A stretch of DNA of 64,000 nucleotides from Callorhinus ursinus (GCF_003265705.1 NW_020313045.1:2408818-2472817); one strand, 5' to 3'. Shown: positions 34,231 to 50,322, counted from the first letter of the stretch. Notes: generated from the sequence alone by a model not told the origin. Numbers and translations: made by a program.

Positions 34231-36429
34231 TCTGATGCTTATGTGGCTAGGTTCTCCTTTAGAAAAACCAATATGATTTTCTAGTTTCTCATCTTGGATT
34301 CAGAGTTTAATCCTCCTTTAACAAACTAACCTGCCATGGTAATATTTGAAAAAACTAGGAAAGGATGCATCATATGAGACTTATTTTAAAAACAATAAAG
34401 TGGGCTGAAAATATATAAGAGGCTTTATATTTCAAAGATTCAAAAGATTAGTATTATCTCTGATAATATATAAAGTTAAATTACATAATAAAATTCTGTA
34501 TATTTAGTGATATTTATATGCCCTTCTAAGGGCAGGGCAAAAGAAACCTGAGTATTTTTGAGAATTATATTAGGTGATACAGTTTGAATCCTGGCTTTGA
34601 ACCAGCTTGAATACCTAGGAGTTATCTCTGTTCCTCTAGGAAGAAGAACTGATTAGACTTGGTCTTCTTGGAAAACCAAGGCATGATTCCTTATGAGGAA
34701 CAGTGCTAAAGGACCAGACCCCAACACTGAATGTGATCTTAATAAATTGCTAACAGCCATATTTAAGTTATCTAAATATAAAAATTCTATGCTTAGACCA
34801 AGCCCAAGCTTAGAGTCCACCTCTATCACCTTTACTCAACAGCTGAGTACTAGGTTATCAGAGACTACTTCCTCTGTTACATTTCTTGAATTCCCAAAGA
34901 GTAAGATGGACACTGTGTTGGCCATTGTCTCTTCCAAAGGGATATGACCGTCTAGGAACTGAAGTGTTCAGTGTTCATTAAAAGACAGATCCAAAAGTCC
35001 TTCCATCCAGGACTAGAACAGCAGAAGAAATGGAGTGATAGGCTTGCATGGTTTCCCCTATAAATATTGTCAACAAGAGACACCAACATATACACCTAGA
35101 CGAGTTCACCTTAAAAACTCAACTAAGGCCCTCCTTAGGGAACTATATTATTCACTTGATAACAGTCTCTTTTGTCACATCAGGAATTAGAAGTAAGACA
35201 AAATGAGTTTTATAGGTAAAGGAACTTTTGTCGAAGAGGCCAAAGAAATAAACCAATTTGTATCCTACCTCAATGATTTTATAATCTTGAAAATCACGTT
35301 ATTTGCTTAGAAAGGAAAGGTACCTTTAGTAAATAGCACATTGTTCCTTGAAATACAGTTGTTGAAAACTGAAGAAATGACTTCCAATAAAGGTCTTTAA
35401 GTCTTTTTTTTCTTGTATGTTTACACATAGCTCAAAATTTTATGTGTAACAACAATTTTTTGAGACTAATGGAAAACTTGAAAAAAAGGTTGGAGAGAAT
35501 ATAAAACTTGGTATAATTTACTGTAAAGAAAAATCACAAAATGGAAAACATATTTAAACTTCTCTTTCACGGATACATTATTTCAAATTTGAAATTCTAG
35601 AAGTCTGATCAGGATGTTGGGCTCCTTGTTCTCAAACATGAACCTAACATAGTCGTAATCTTCAGAGTGCGGTGCTTGATATTTATGGCAAAGAGCCTTT
35701 TCATAGAATATTACAGAAACTCTTCATAGTATGTGTTTAATAGACCAGTTTGGTTTGGCATCAACTTGACATAAACTTTTGGTTATCCAAAGCCCTTAAT
35801 TGCTTTGAAGTAAAAGCCCAGTGCTGTTCTTTTTTATTAAAATCATGTTTTTTCCTGTTATTGTGGTCTATTTTGGAAGACTGAGTTGTGATTTTTGCAT
35901 ATGTTCTACATAATGCCTCATTAGCAAAAAATCTTGTATCATTTACAAGTAGCCTGAATGTCTGTGTTGTTTTGAACAAAAATCCATATTAAAATTTAAA
36001 CAATATAAAAATGCACATTTTCTGCTTATTAAAAAGGCCGTCTTAAATTAAATGCAAAGCAGTAACCAGTGAACACATGTACATGAACATTAAAATCAGA
36101 ATGATTTTACCTTTTATTAGCTTTTTCAACTCCAAAAGTATTTATACTCTTACCAAATGTGTAACTAGTTTGTACTAAGTGGTTTTTTTAGTAAATGTTA
36201 GGGTGTTTACCTTCTTAATTAAAAATCATGTAAGTTCCATCATATTCCAGTGGAGGAAATTTAACATATAAATGTTCCAGACACTCTGACTGGCCCTCTT
36301 CCCTTTGGTTGACAGCAGACTGTCATATCTTAGAGAATCCTTTTGCACCCATGCAGTGTAAGAAACAGCTTGGCTCTAGGGGCTCCCATCTTTCCCTTCT
36401 GGGCACACACAGGGTTACTTCCTGATACT

Positions 36430-37130
36430 CTTAAGTTCTTCCCCAGATTTTTATTTTGAAAAATCGCACACCTACAGAAAAGTTGTAGGAATAGTCACGT
36501 GAACACTCACGTACATTTTACGTCTTTGTGTTTTTGTGAATGACAGAACCTGTTCTGCCTTCTGCACGCACATGCATGAGCACTTTGCTCTCCTCTCTCT
36601 CCCTCTCTCTTTCCTGCCCTCCCTCTCTCCTTCCTGCCCTCCCTCTCCCCCTCCCACGCCCCCATCTGAGAGTTAGACACATGTATCATTTCGTTCTCTG
36701 TGTCTTCTAGGAACAAAGACATCCTCCTGCATAACCACTGTATAGCTGTCATACTGAAGACACTTGACAATACAGTAGCATCATCTAACGCACAGTCCAT
36801 ATTCAAATTTCCCAATTGTATCCCTTATAGCTGGTTGTTTTGTTTTGTTTTGTTTTTTCAATAGCTAGTTTTGGTTTGTTTAGCTTGGTTTTGATCTAGT
36901 ATCCAATTAGGGGTCATGTATTTAATTGTCATGTCTTTTAGGTTTCTTTTATTCCAGAGTGGTTCCCCATTTCCAGCCCGTTGATAGTTGTTTGCAGAAT
37001 GCCCCTCAATTTGTATTTGTCTGATTGCCCAGCCCCCTAATTTAGAGGGCACATCTGGTCCTTGGATGGAAGGGTAACTGGGGCCAAGGATAACCATACA
37101 CACATTATTATTACACAGGCAGGTGATCTG
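36430..37130 (+). repeat. Ancient repeat segment with internal pyrimidine tract
   Basis: gtgtcttctaggaacaaaga, catcctcctgcataaccact, gtccatattcaaatttccca and gtcatgtcttttaggtttct follow a common ancient mammalian repeat. A CT-rich tract (ctccctctctctttcctgcc repeated) occupies about 36590-36660. Confidence 0.55.
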
Positions 37131-38532
37131 TCATTTTTTAAAAATATATCCACCAAGCTTTTGCTGTTGTTTTGAAAACCTTAGAATTTGCCCAATGGAA
37201 AGTATCCCTGTGTTTTTTTATTATTATTATTTATTATCATCGTCATTATTATTATAATATCTAAGATTTTTCTGGGATAGCAGATTGATGTATTTTCTCA
37301 GCACTTAATATGAACCACAGAAATTACCACAATTTATAGTAACTAGTGAATTAGTGCATACTTGAGAGTGGAGAGACAGCTAGAACTAGGAATATCTCCA
37401 AGGAAGGAGACAGCCTAGAAGAACGGGAAGAAGTAATCTCTTAGGATTGGATTTGACTGGCGGCTCCCTCAACTAAGGACTCTGGTCAAATTCTTTACTT
37501 CACTAAGCCTCGGTTAGCTACCTCAGCTGTAAAGTAAAGAGACTAAAACGGGTAAGTGGCTCCCTACCTTGTAAATAGCACACTTTCGTTCCTAGGGACC
37601 TTGTGTTTCTGAAAGATTTTTATCTACTAAGTAAGGGGTATTTATTAATTTAATCAACTTATAGGGGTTTTTTTTCCCTTTTATTCATCAAAGAACTATA
37701 TTATGCCAGTTGTTGCTTCTGATAATTGTGAAGTAACCTGTGTCATTGAACTGACTTGGTATAATTTTATCAAAAAATAAAAACAATACAAAACTTTCAC
37801 TTTGGCAACTTAATTACTAGTAAACCTACATTTCCCATTGGGCTTTTTGATATATTGAATGTAATTCTCAGATTCCCACTACTAGTTGGAATCCATTAAA
37901 CTTGATCCTCAGAATGATCCCTTTTAGAAAATCAGCCCGGATTTCAGTTCTTCCTGTCTCCAACCAGTCCTTGGGAGTGCCTCCTCCATTTTCTTAAGAG
38001 AGTGATTATTTGCATGTAGAGTGCTTGACAAAACTGTTTCTCTCCATTCCTTGTGGGTATTGAGAGTAAGAAAATATTGAGCTCTGATTTCTGTTTTGAC
38101 CCACCACCACAAGAAAGGTATGATCCAGAGGCAAATAAACATACACAGACAAATTTTTTCCTTTATGCAATCTTAAATCAGGGAGCAGTATTTTCACCTA
38201 TGAACTAAGGTAGCAGTTTGTCTCTTTTACCTTTCAAATAAACTTTTCTCAGCTCTCTTAGTGAAACTTATTCCAGTTAATTTACTAGCAACCTTCTGTA
38301 ATCTTATTCAGTAGTGTTACTTTGCTAGTGACTATTGTCTGTGTACCCCTAGTAAAAGCTTTGAATGACCTACATTGCTTTTAACAATACACTTACAGAA
38401 TATCTGCCACTGTTTAAAAAAAAATTGTAGAAGTGTTTTAAACCTAAGGTTGTTTTCAACCTTATCCCCCAAATTTAGTCAGCCTAAAACTATGAATCAA
38501 AGAGAGCCTCTTAAAAAAAGGGGAGGGAGGGA

Positions 38533-38735
38533 GGCGCCTGGGTGGCTCAGTCAGTTAAGCATCTGCCTTGAGCTCAGGTCATGGTCCCAGGGTCTTGGGA
38601 TCGAGCCCCACATCGGGCTCCCTGCTCAGCAGGAAGCCTGCTTCCTCTCCCACTCTCCCTGCTTGTGTTCCCTCTCTCGCTGTATCTCTCTCTCTCTGTC
38701 AAATAAATAAATAAATAATCTTAAAAAAAAAAAAC
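38533..38735 (+). mobile_element. CanSINE, plus
   Basis: Head aggcgcctgggtggctcagt; tail aaataaataaataaataatc. agcctctt occurs on both sides (38505-38512 and 38736-38743), with an extra A/G-rich stretch ahead of the head. Confidence 0.92.
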
Positions 38736-40038
38736 AGCCTCTTCATTCTGTCATAAATATTTTACTCAACTACTTTCCAGAATCTCATAGCCTAGCTCCT
38801 GTATTCTACAGTCTTCTCTTCTAAATGGTGTTGAATACTACATTATAACATTTTTGTCTCAAAAAATGAAAAGGCTTTCTTGAGCATTCATAAACTACTG
38901 GAACAAAGAGTAAAATGGTGATGGGTGCTGGGGGAGGCGGGTAGTGTGAGAGAGTTATATGCCTGGGGAATGAAGTATAAGAATCTTTCACTGGAGGAAA
39001 GATTTTTGCTTCTCAAGATTTCATATTAGACTATACATTACATAGCTCCACTGAAAGTTTTTCCTTCTCCTGTGTATCTGAGGTTTTAAGTTTCTGGATT
39101 TATTATGGCACCCAGTAGCAAAGCTGGAGTCAAGTGTTTTCAAGGCTTCCATTAGAAATTCCTTTTTCAGAGTTTTTTGCTTGACTGTTTCCAATTATAT
39201 GAGGGAAACTTGGCACATAGGTTGTTGAACTGGATTACTTTTTTCAACATAAAATCTAATTTATTTCAGTTTGTTTTTAATCTAGAGATGGGCCAACAAC
39301 TCTTCCAATAGTTTTAGAAGATTTGATCATAATTCTAAATAATATGTCTATAAAAAAAAAACAAGAAAAAGAAAAGAAACCACATTTTCCAACTTACTTG
39401 TCCAAGGTTTTTTGCAAAATCCTTGTTGAAAAATTTGAGAAATTTATTTTTACAAAGCACATAATTAGACTGCTTGATATCTGTTTGCAGATCATTTCAC
39501 CATGTGTAATGCAGCATGTATGAATTGTTGCATGACTGTCAGAGTTCATCTGAATGCTTTTACCATGGATTGTTCTTTCTGTTAGAACATCATCATCCTG
39601 AAAATTTGATGTTCCCATCACCGTGCATGAAAGAGAGCAAGAAAGCATGATTTGGTGGTCACTTAAAACACTGCTTAGAAAATTATAAAAAAGGAAACCA
39701 ACCTGAGGCCCTCCTCCTAGTGCACAGAGGTCTAGGACAAGCCTCTAAGCACCAACTCTAGCCCCCTCTTGCCTCCATCATCCTCACATTCTTTGTCAGC
39801 TTTTTGTGACATTCCTTTCCCTCTTTTCCCTCTCAATCAACCCTTATTTTTTTTATCATATTTCATCTATGAAGAATGTTGAGTCGTTTGTCAGGTTTGA
39901 GACGATTTTCCATTGTACACCTTCCTAAAGACCACATTTACCACTTTGTTGATTTTGATCTTTTATGTCAGCACTTTCAGCTGAACAGCCGGCCATCCTT
40001 TCCTTCCCACCATTACCTTCTAAAAGTATCTAACTATA

Positions 40039-40217
40039 GGGGCACCTGGGTGGCTCTTGGTTTTGGCTCAGGTTGTGATCTCAGGGTTGTGAGATTGAGC
40101 CCTTCGTCGGGCTCCACGCTTAGCTCTGAGTCTGCTTCAGATTCTCTCTCCCTTTGCCCCTCCCACTTGTGTGCTCTTTCTCTCTCACTCGCTCTCTCAA
40201 ATAAATCTTTTTTTAAA
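40039..40217 (+). mobile_element. Older CanSINE variant, plus
   Basis: Head ggggcacctgggtggctctt and gggctccacgcttagctctg followed by cttcagattctctctccctt. The middle part differs from the young copies and resembles forms shared with cats, so it is probably an older subfamily. Confidence 0.88.
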
Positions 40218-42188
40218 AATACCAAATCATAATAATGACTCTTACAGATGAAGCTCCTAAAGACACTTGAAAATAATCATTAAAGACTTACAGGTGTTGC
40301 ATTATCCCAGATTAGGTGTACTCCCAAGCAAACTGACTTTTTATTTAAAGGACCACATTATTTTTGTTGTTCTCTAACTGCTACTGAAGTTGTATTTGTA
40401 CCCACCTGTTGTGCATTATTAGCATAAAATACTAAGTCACTTTTGTTGGCATTTTGAAAAGTTTAATCCTCAAGGAGTTTGGGAAAATATTCAGGAAAAC
40501 ATCTACCAGTTAAACCACACTGAAAAGTTTTTGAAAGATGCTTACCAGCCTTCGCCTAACAAAGAAAATTCAAAATTAGAACCTCTTATTTCTATGACCC
40601 TGTGTGGCTGAATTGATTATTGGGGCTTAATTCTTTATTAATATATTAAGTAATTATTACCCAAATATATATATATGCACATATATACATGTATCTTCTT
40701 GAAAATATTAAAATACTTAAAAACAAGAAGAATAAAATGTCAGAGACAACTGAAAATATAAGAAAAGACTTGAAATTATTTGAATAGCATTCTGTCCTTC
40801 CATGTCAATAACTGTCACCATTGAGTGGTCAAGCCAAGTAATTCTGGGGAAAGCAGATTAAGTTATATTTTGACATCTAATTATGAAAAAGTGAATATCT
40901 TCTTTATTAGACTTATGTAAAATATATTTTCCCTTCATATTGTAATTTTTTTTAGTGAGTAAAGAGCATGCTGTGGGGAGGAATAGTGAGTGTACTGCTG
41001 AATGTGTGCTCAGAACTACTAGATAACGTGTTTTAGACACATAATTATTTTAACATTGTGTTAAGACTGTATCCTGGGTAAGATCCAGGTTCTTGGACTT
41101 GTTTATCTTCTGTGTGAGGACAACTAACTGTCCGATGCCAAAATACAATGAACTTTCAAATATCAAAGAGGAAAATTAAGTATTTCAAGTCCTCAGCTGG
41201 TTTACAGATGTGTGAGCTTTGTAGTCCATTTTCTGGTTCCAGTAGGGCATTGTGACAATTTTTCCAATATGTGTATACTAGATAAGTTTTGGAAGTAAAA
41301 TTACTTACTTTAAATCCTGAAATATGTTTCTGAATTTAAAATTTTTAGGTTTATTTTTTTAAAGAAATGAAGTCTAAAACTGAGCCTCACAATTTTTAAA
41401 ATACTTATGAATGTAAAACGTATGAAATTAAGGAGCCTTTCTCTTTTGGGAAAGTAAATGTCTTTTGAAAACGGGTATTCATTTAGATCCATGATTAACC
41501 TTTAACAAGATCTTCCTGTTAAATTCTACATTTGCTTTAATCTCAGTAGGAAAAATACAAACTAGTATTGCAGCATATAGAGTTTCTATATACCCTGTGG
41601 ACGTTAAATGATCTCTTACAGCTAAAGGCACATCTGCAACATATTTAAATGCCAGCTTTGGGCATTATTAGTATAAAATGCTAAGTCACTTTTTTGGGAA
41701 ATATTTTGAAAAGTTGAAACTCCAGGAGGAAACTCCAATAAATGGTAATCTTATGATACCATTTGTTTCAAGGGAGTGGTAGGAAGATGAGTGGCTTTCA
41801 TATTTTTCTCTTAGGGAAAAATAGTATGATCGTCCTCCTTAAAATAAGTGTGAAGTTTGGGGGGTGGGAGGATTGCTGTGCTATGGACTGATGTCCTTTT
41901 GCACCATCTTTCAGGATGCTGTGAAAGGGTTTTAAGTGCTTATTATCAGTTGTTGTAGAGGTGACACAGGTCCTCACATTTGAGTCTCCCTTCAAACTCT
42001 GAGAGTCTATGAGTATAAAAGTTAAAGAACAATGATTGGTTGTTTTAAATAATAAATCTACCCTAAGTGTATAATAAACTAAAAACCTAGGTAACGTTTC
42101 AATGAAAAATTGTGATTCAACCACAGATTTTTTTCTTTTGCCTTGCATTTTTTTATTCTGTCTCTCTTTTTCTTAAATACACTGTTGA

Positions 42189-42302
<114 letters not shown>

Positions 42303-42738
42303 TGATCATTTATTTTATTATGGTGATACATAAATACAAAGTTATCTATGTGTACACAAAGTGTATACATAGGTACACTATCAAAGATAGTGTTTCAGTT
42401 GTATTTTTTAAATAGAATGGTAGTAACACTAAAAAGTTATTTTTAAAGATGCTCTTTTTCTTAAATGTGTATGATTTCACTTTATATATTATTTGTAATT
42501 TATAACTTAATGACTAAAGAAATAACTGCTTGGACTTTTCATAAATATCTGTGTCATCTCAAAATAAAACATATTTATCATATATTATCTCATGCCAAGA
42601 AAATGTATTTTTAACTCCTTTTATCCGAATTCATATGGGCACATAGCACTGAAGGGTTAGATGTCTTTCCATCTATCTTCAGTTATAAGCATTTATGAGA
42701 TATCCAAGATAGATCAAGTTAAAAATACGAGTAATCAG

Positions 42739-42928
42739 GGGCGCCTGGGTGGCTCAGCCGTTAAGCGTCTGCCTTCGGCTCAGGTCATGATCCCAGGGTC
42801 CTGGGATCGAGCCCCACATCAGGCTCCCTGCTTGACAGGAAGCCTGCTTCTCCCTCCTCCACTCCCTCTGCTTGTGTTCCCTCGCTCGCTGTCTCTGTCT
42901 CTGTCCAATGAATAAATCTTTAAAAAAA
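42739..42928 (+). mobile_element. Young CanSINE, plus
   Basis: Head gggcgcctgggtggctcagc. Exact 18-base target duplication aaaaatacgagtaatcag (42721-42738 and 42929-42946). Confidence 0.96.
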
Positions 42929-44004
42929 AAAAATACGAGTAATCAGGTTTTGTTCAATGTTTCTTTGAGGTGTTTTGTTTTGTCACTATCTATTATCACA
43001 GAATATTTGAGTACCCATCATGTCAACTATCAGGGTACTTTTCTAAATCTTGACCATTCAGGTTGACAATACTTGGGACTCTTCATCCTGGCTGCCTTAG
43101 GACTGTGGCCCCACAGGAATGTGCCATCAGAAGATGCCTATTTATTGGCACTGCATAATTAACATAAGTTCTGGAATTAATGAACTCCAAATCATTCCAG
43201 ATGAGCAGAATTCATATTAAGCAGTACTTTCTTTGAAGTACTGAGACAAGGAAAGCAGTAAATTGATGGAAAGCATAGGGTCTTCTGAAACCTAAATTTA
43301 CTATTGAATTAGATAAATATTTTTAAAATGTATTCTGGTTAGTGTTTCCCCCCCTGATTAAATGTGAAGTAATAACTGCCTTCCATATAAATGTGAGAGT
43401 TTATGAAAGAGAGAAGAGGAATTGGAGAATGGAGATAATAGCACTGTCTGCCTAGAGATAAAAGAGGGAGATTAAGAAAACATGGAGCTGAGGGCCATTT
43501 CTAACATGGGGAATTAGGAAAGGAAATAAAAAGTGAGCTTACCTTCTTTTGTCACTTTGACCATTTTGGCTTCCATTTAACGGTGCTGCCAGGTATTTGT
43601 TCAAAGACCTTGTTAGGTCAGGTGTCTGCCATGACACAGGTTCCTCTCTGAGGGATTGATATTGGGTAAAGATTTGAGAGGTTCAGACCAACAGCTTCAA
43701 TGAATGAGGTAGGAAGCCCAGGAAAAGCTGGTTAAAGATAGCGCGCTATGATAATACCAAGATTAACAAAAATTGGACTCAAGTTACTCGATAGCCATGT
43801 TTCCTTTAAGTGATTGGAGAACTTCAGTAGAACATAAGTGATACTAATTAGCAGATGAGCCATTACATGTTACGGTTGTATGGTCTCTGTGAAAAGACTT
43901 CAGTATGATCATCTTTTTATCTATTAAAAAAAGCATGAGGCATTTAAGAACATACATTTGAATTCAAAACATATTCATAAATGCCATTTTAAAAATTAAG
44001 AAAT

Positions 44005-44096
44005 TGGGATGTCTGGCTGGGTGGGTCAGAGTGGTGAGTTCAGGCCCCACGTTGGGCATAGAGATTACTTAAAAATAAATAAATGAAAATAAAAAT
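44005..44096 (+). mobile_element. Short degenerate SINE, plus
   Basis: gggatgtctggctgggtggg, aggccccacgttgggcatag and gattacttaaaaataaataa are the tRNA-like end and tail of an old CanSINE. Confidence 0.75.
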
Positions 44097-44618
44097 CTGT
44101 TGTAAAAAATTAAGAAGACTTCAGTAACTATTTTACTGCATTGAAAATTTCAACCTAATTGTATTAAAACAACCTTCTGTTAGGCTGTTTATGTGCTGTG
44201 GTGACAAATCCTTTCAAGTTTGATTATCTATGGTCAACATTTATTTTGACCCATGTGGCAGCATTTTTAGACAGCATGTCCAACCACTGTAACCACAGCA
44301 GAAAGAAAAAAAAAATTGCTAAAACTAATTTACTCACTGGTCACTAATGAACCAGTCAAAAACTAGGAGGAAATAAAATAAAGGACAAAAAGTTTGCATT
44401 ATGTGACTCTGTGCTAAGAAAACTCTATATTTTTTTTCCCCTAATGATACACTTGGGTCAAGAGTGTCTCCATGGACAAGTAGCACATATACATTGTGAG
44501 GTGAAGAATGAATTGTATAATGTGCGCTTTAGGAGTAAATTCACTTATAAAATTGTAATCACTTATTTAACGCAGAATCCAAAATTAATTTCAAAAAGAT
44601 TTTCTTTTTGTTTTTTAG

Positions 44619-46030
<1,412 letters not shown>

Positions 46031-46104
46031 CTGCAGGATAGAATTAATGATTTAGAAAAGGAACGGGAACTTTTAAAGGAAAACTATGATAAACTTTATA
46101 ACAG
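46031..46104 (+). CDS. RPGRIP1L: RPGRIP1L exon 9 (coiled coil; residues 344-368)
   Basis: A 74-base exon with acceptor ttcattttag and donor CAG|GTAAAT. It encodes LQDRINDLEKERELLKENYD followed by KLYN, a strongly charged helix. A second AG (ctgcag) lies six bases into the exon and could be used in frame (see findings). Skipping would shift the frame. It ends two bases into Ser368. Confidence 0.94.
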
Positions 46105-46334
46105 GTAAATCATGATTACATGTGTTCTCTCATTCTCTTGTTTGAGATCTTATATATCAAAGCAGTGGGTGTCAGAATATCTAATATTTATTAACGAATT
46201 AGCAATGGATGATTGCAAAAAATATATATGTGTTATAAAAGAGAAATAAGCTTTTTCTAGGCGTTGGTAAGAAGTTCTTTAAGCTGAGCATTAGTCTATT
46301 ACTAGAAAACCATATCACTTTGTTGCCAGTAACA

Positions 46335-46560
46335 ATTGCTATTACAATTTATTGAATATAGACGATAAGCGAGCAGGCCCTGTGCTAACTACTCTTTAAT
46401 ACATTATTATAAATTTCTCACAACAACCTGGAAATGTAGGTAATGTAAATGCCCATTTTGCAGGCAATGAAAGTAAAACTGAATTAAGTAACTTGCCTAC
46501 ACTCTTCAAGGTCTCTCCAAGCCCTGCCTGGTGTCTTCCACTGGGCTACCCAGCCTGTTA
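46335..46560 (-). repeat. MIR SINE
   Basis: gctattacaatttattgaat, ggccctgtgctaactactct, ttgcaggcaatgaaagtaaa and gtaacttgcctacactcttc follow the reversed MIR. Confidence 0.75.
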
Positions 46561-46661
46561 GCTGAGAGTGATTCTCTTAGTGGAAAACAAAGGTGTCTAC
46601 TTACAATTGTCTCTGTTCCTTATAAAAAGAATCATAAGTATCTTTATCTCAAGATAAATTT

Positions 46662-46768
46662 GTTTAAGTTTATTTATATAAATAATCTCTACCCCCAATG
46701 TGGGGCTCAAACTCATGACCCTGAGATGAAGAGTCGCACATACTTCCAAGTAAGGCAGCCAGGCACCC
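46662..46768 (-). mobile_element. Old short CanSINE, minus
   Basis: ctacccccaatgtggggctc, atgaccctgagatgaagagtc and gcagccaggcacccc. Exact target duplication ctcaagataaattt (46648-46661 and 46769-46782). Confidence 0.92.
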
Positions 46769-47649
46769 CTCAAGATAAATTTTAAAGAGCTACTTCAGTT
46801 TTGTTTTTTAATCTACTTCATAGTGATGGTATTTTAAAAATTAAACCTTTCTGATAACGTTAGAAACAAAATTCTACACCGCAGCTAAGCTTAGTTAAGC
46901 GGTTCAGATATCTATATGTGTGTGTGTCTGTGTCTGTGTATACGTGTGTATTTTTAAGTCTTTTCAATATACAATAACTGATAAAGGATAAATACAAATT
47001 TACATGAAAGTAAATTTAATATATATATTGGAAGATATACGTTAGAGCTGATATTCAATAGCTGCTTCTACTGATCATATTCTGAAACGTCAGAAAGTAG
47101 CCATCTGATGTACAGAGTCACCTCTTTTTAACTGTATGTTTTGGACATTTTATAAACTAAATTTACATTTTATAAATTAAACAAATCATACCTAAAGAGT
47201 GCAGGGTTTGGCTTTTATTGATTTTTACCTTGAAAAGATACCTAGATAATTGTTAGACATCATTCCAGTGGCATGGATCATCTATATTGTTTACCTACTA
47301 CTGTTGATTACCTTTGCACAGTGGCTCATTATATTAAGAGTTATCAATAGCAGATTCAGACATCAGTTAAAATAATATCTGGGGCTTTCCAGCAAGGATA
47401 GGCTGGCTAAAAATCTTTATGTGGGATCCACCTTGGACCCCTTCCAGATCATTTGGCCCTATTTGCTTTGTTCTGGCTTCTTTCTCATCAGCCCCGATTA
47501 ATTTTACCTAAAGCATTTATTCTTCCTGTTTTATATTTTCATTTCTATAGAATGATACAAGGTTTATATTGTTATATATCTAAGTATTTAGTAGTTATGT
47601 GTTCGAAACTTCCAAATTTCAGTATGTAGATCATACAACCACTGCATTA

Positions 47650-47800
47650 TAGGGCAGAGAAAATAATGTTATCCCCATATTTTAGAAATGAGGGAACTGA
47701 GACTCAAGAAAAATTAAGAAACTTGTGCAGATTCACACAGCATTGCTGAGACTCCAATATAGGACCCAAACCCAATTCTGTTGACTCTAAAACTTGAATT
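47650..47800 (-). repeat. MIR fragment
   Basis: gttatccccatattttagaa, atgagggaactgagactcaa and gcagattcacacagcattgc follow the reversed MIR core and tRNA side. Confidence 0.7.
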
Positions 47801-50322
47801 TTTTTTTCACTATGCTTCACTATCTCTCTGGTTTTAATTGCATTGGAAAACTGATTCTGTGGAAGGGAAATGTTCATGGAATAATAGAACTACCATACAT
47901 TCAGAATTTTTTATTGATTTATATTTATCTTCAACATCTTGTAATTTCAAATAATTTAATATGGTCTTAATACAAGAAAATAAGTGCCATTTGGCCATTA
48001 CTTACACATTTTCTACTTCCCAATTTGAGGATTTACTGAATATAACCTTCTGGGAATAAAAAACATTAAACTTAGCTGGGAATAGTGCATAAATGAAATT
48101 TTGAGGGAGACATGTTTTTCTCATGTTTACTTTATCACCATGAAACTTTATCTCTCCATATTAGAAGATGATCTGAGAGTGTAAATCTGACTTTGAAGGG
48201 TTTTTTTAATGTTTTATGCTTGAGCTACATTTTTTTCCTGTCACAGTAAAAACAGACTTCATTATACTGCTTACACTCGGATTTTGTGTGAGATATATGG
48301 AAGTAAATGTGTGTAATGAGTGTCAAAACATTTTGTGCCAAAAATAAACTTAATGTCACTTAAGCACAAAACCCAGCAAGCACACATGATAGGAAATAGA
48401 ACCATAAAATTCTCTAATACAAATTTTTAATATATAATATGTTTGCAGAAGCAGAGTTGGAGAAGCGTCTACAAAAATCATCATTGTCCTTAAGATTCTT
48501 TACAGCTTTTGGGTTTCATGGCACTGTTATTCATCATTGCCAACAACTAGTGCTCATCAAAAACTAAATAAATTTTACTCCCTGTTTGGTTAGTCATAGT
48601 GATAGCATGTTTTTTAAAGGAGAGCATTTGTTTGTTATTCAAAATTGGCTAGTTTTCAGGAGAAAAATATGATTTGCAGATTACATTCTCATCTTCCTTT
48701 TCCAAATGAAATTTTGAATGTGTTTATTACTTGACATATGACATTAGAAAATCATCTGGTAAGATAAAACCCTCATGTTAGTATTTGGTATGAGCTTGTT
48801 TTAATATGCGAGAACATTTTTGATACAATGCCAAGAAATAAGTATAACTTTAAGAAATATTCCATTTAAAAATTCATAATAAACTTTTTGCAGTTAAATC
48901 TGTGGGGTCAGAGAGAAACTTTATACTACAATATTATAAAGCTATGTCCCATTTTTAAAGTTAGTATAGTTTTAGGATGGTGTAACTGATGAATACAATA
49001 GTCCTTCCACTATAGTATATATGAATAACCTGGAAAACAGCAAAATGTAGGTTTCACCACTTTTGGAACCTCCCTCCCCTGCTTCCCACCACCATCCGAT
49101 TCAGATTTAGTCAGTTTGAGATAGGATCCAGAGAATCTGTTAGAGGTGATTTTAAAAGGTATTGACTCCCTAAGAGACACTAATCTAATACCTACTTTTA
49201 AAAGAGTTGGTCTAGTTTTTGAAGATGGTATTAACCGTTTTAAGAATTGGTTTTTACTATGTAGTTAGTAGTCATCTATTATCCAGAATTTAATGGAGCA
49301 CTGCTGACCACCCATAGACTCTCTGGGCTCCATTTCTGTAAAGTGAGCACCTGTCCCCTGCAATCTTCTAGGAATCATGAAAGCTCATGCGATCAAATAG
49401 GAGTACTTTGTGCTTCCCAGAAATCAAACTGAGTACATTTGGAGCATCATTTTCTTTCAGTAAGTGAGATATCCCTATGTAAATACGTATTTAATTTCCA
49501 TTAGGTCCTAACTAAAGTACCTATGGATTTCTTTGTGGATGACTTAGAGCTTATCCTTCCCTCTCTCTCACGTTAGGTTGCCCTTAGACATTGGAATACA
49601 TGGAATTTCTTCTGTAAGAAAAAAGGCCTTAAGGTGGAGACGAATTCTTCAGCTCTTATTTTTGTCCGATCATGTTGTTCAGCAGTCTGTATGCTGACCC
49701 GTGACTGCCAGTGGCCATGCCAATGACCACAGGCACCAATGGGCATTCGATTGACATTTTCTCACTTCTGCAACAGAATATAACAATGAAATGTGCACAC
49801 AGACCAACTGTGATCCCCCCCTCTGTTGTCACTGTAGGCAATATACAAAAACATTTTCATGAATAAAAGGTTCTCAAAGCCTGTTCTCATATGCAGATTT
49901 AATCATGTACACAGCCTTTACAAAGAAAATGGAGCCAGATGTGGCTCACCATTTATAGTTACACAGATGGCTCCAAGCATAGAGGAATACAGTAAATTCA
50001 AAAGGAATTCCTCATGAAACTCCAGTGGAATGTAATCCTAAATTTAGAGGGAAGATAGCAGTGGACTAAATTCAGATTGACTTATGCTGATTTACACTAG
50101 TATTTTGTGGGTTTGGAAAAACCAGGCTGCTAAATTGTTCTTAATTTAAACACATACAGCTTCTGATGTTTCTGCCAGATTAACTGTTGGTGATCTTTTT
50201 GCTGGTACTAATGCTATTGGAACACTACTGTTTCCAATTTTTGGCGTCTGATATAATGTATAATTGTGCCTATTTCATCATGCTAATTTTTTTCCCGGGT
50301 AGTACATGTTTTTAATAATACA

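Noticed and set aside
49656..49841. A 61-codon minus-strand frame in intron 9, considered as a nested gene or pseudogene
   Set aside because: Short, no recognised family, no splice or poly-A context. Not supportable.
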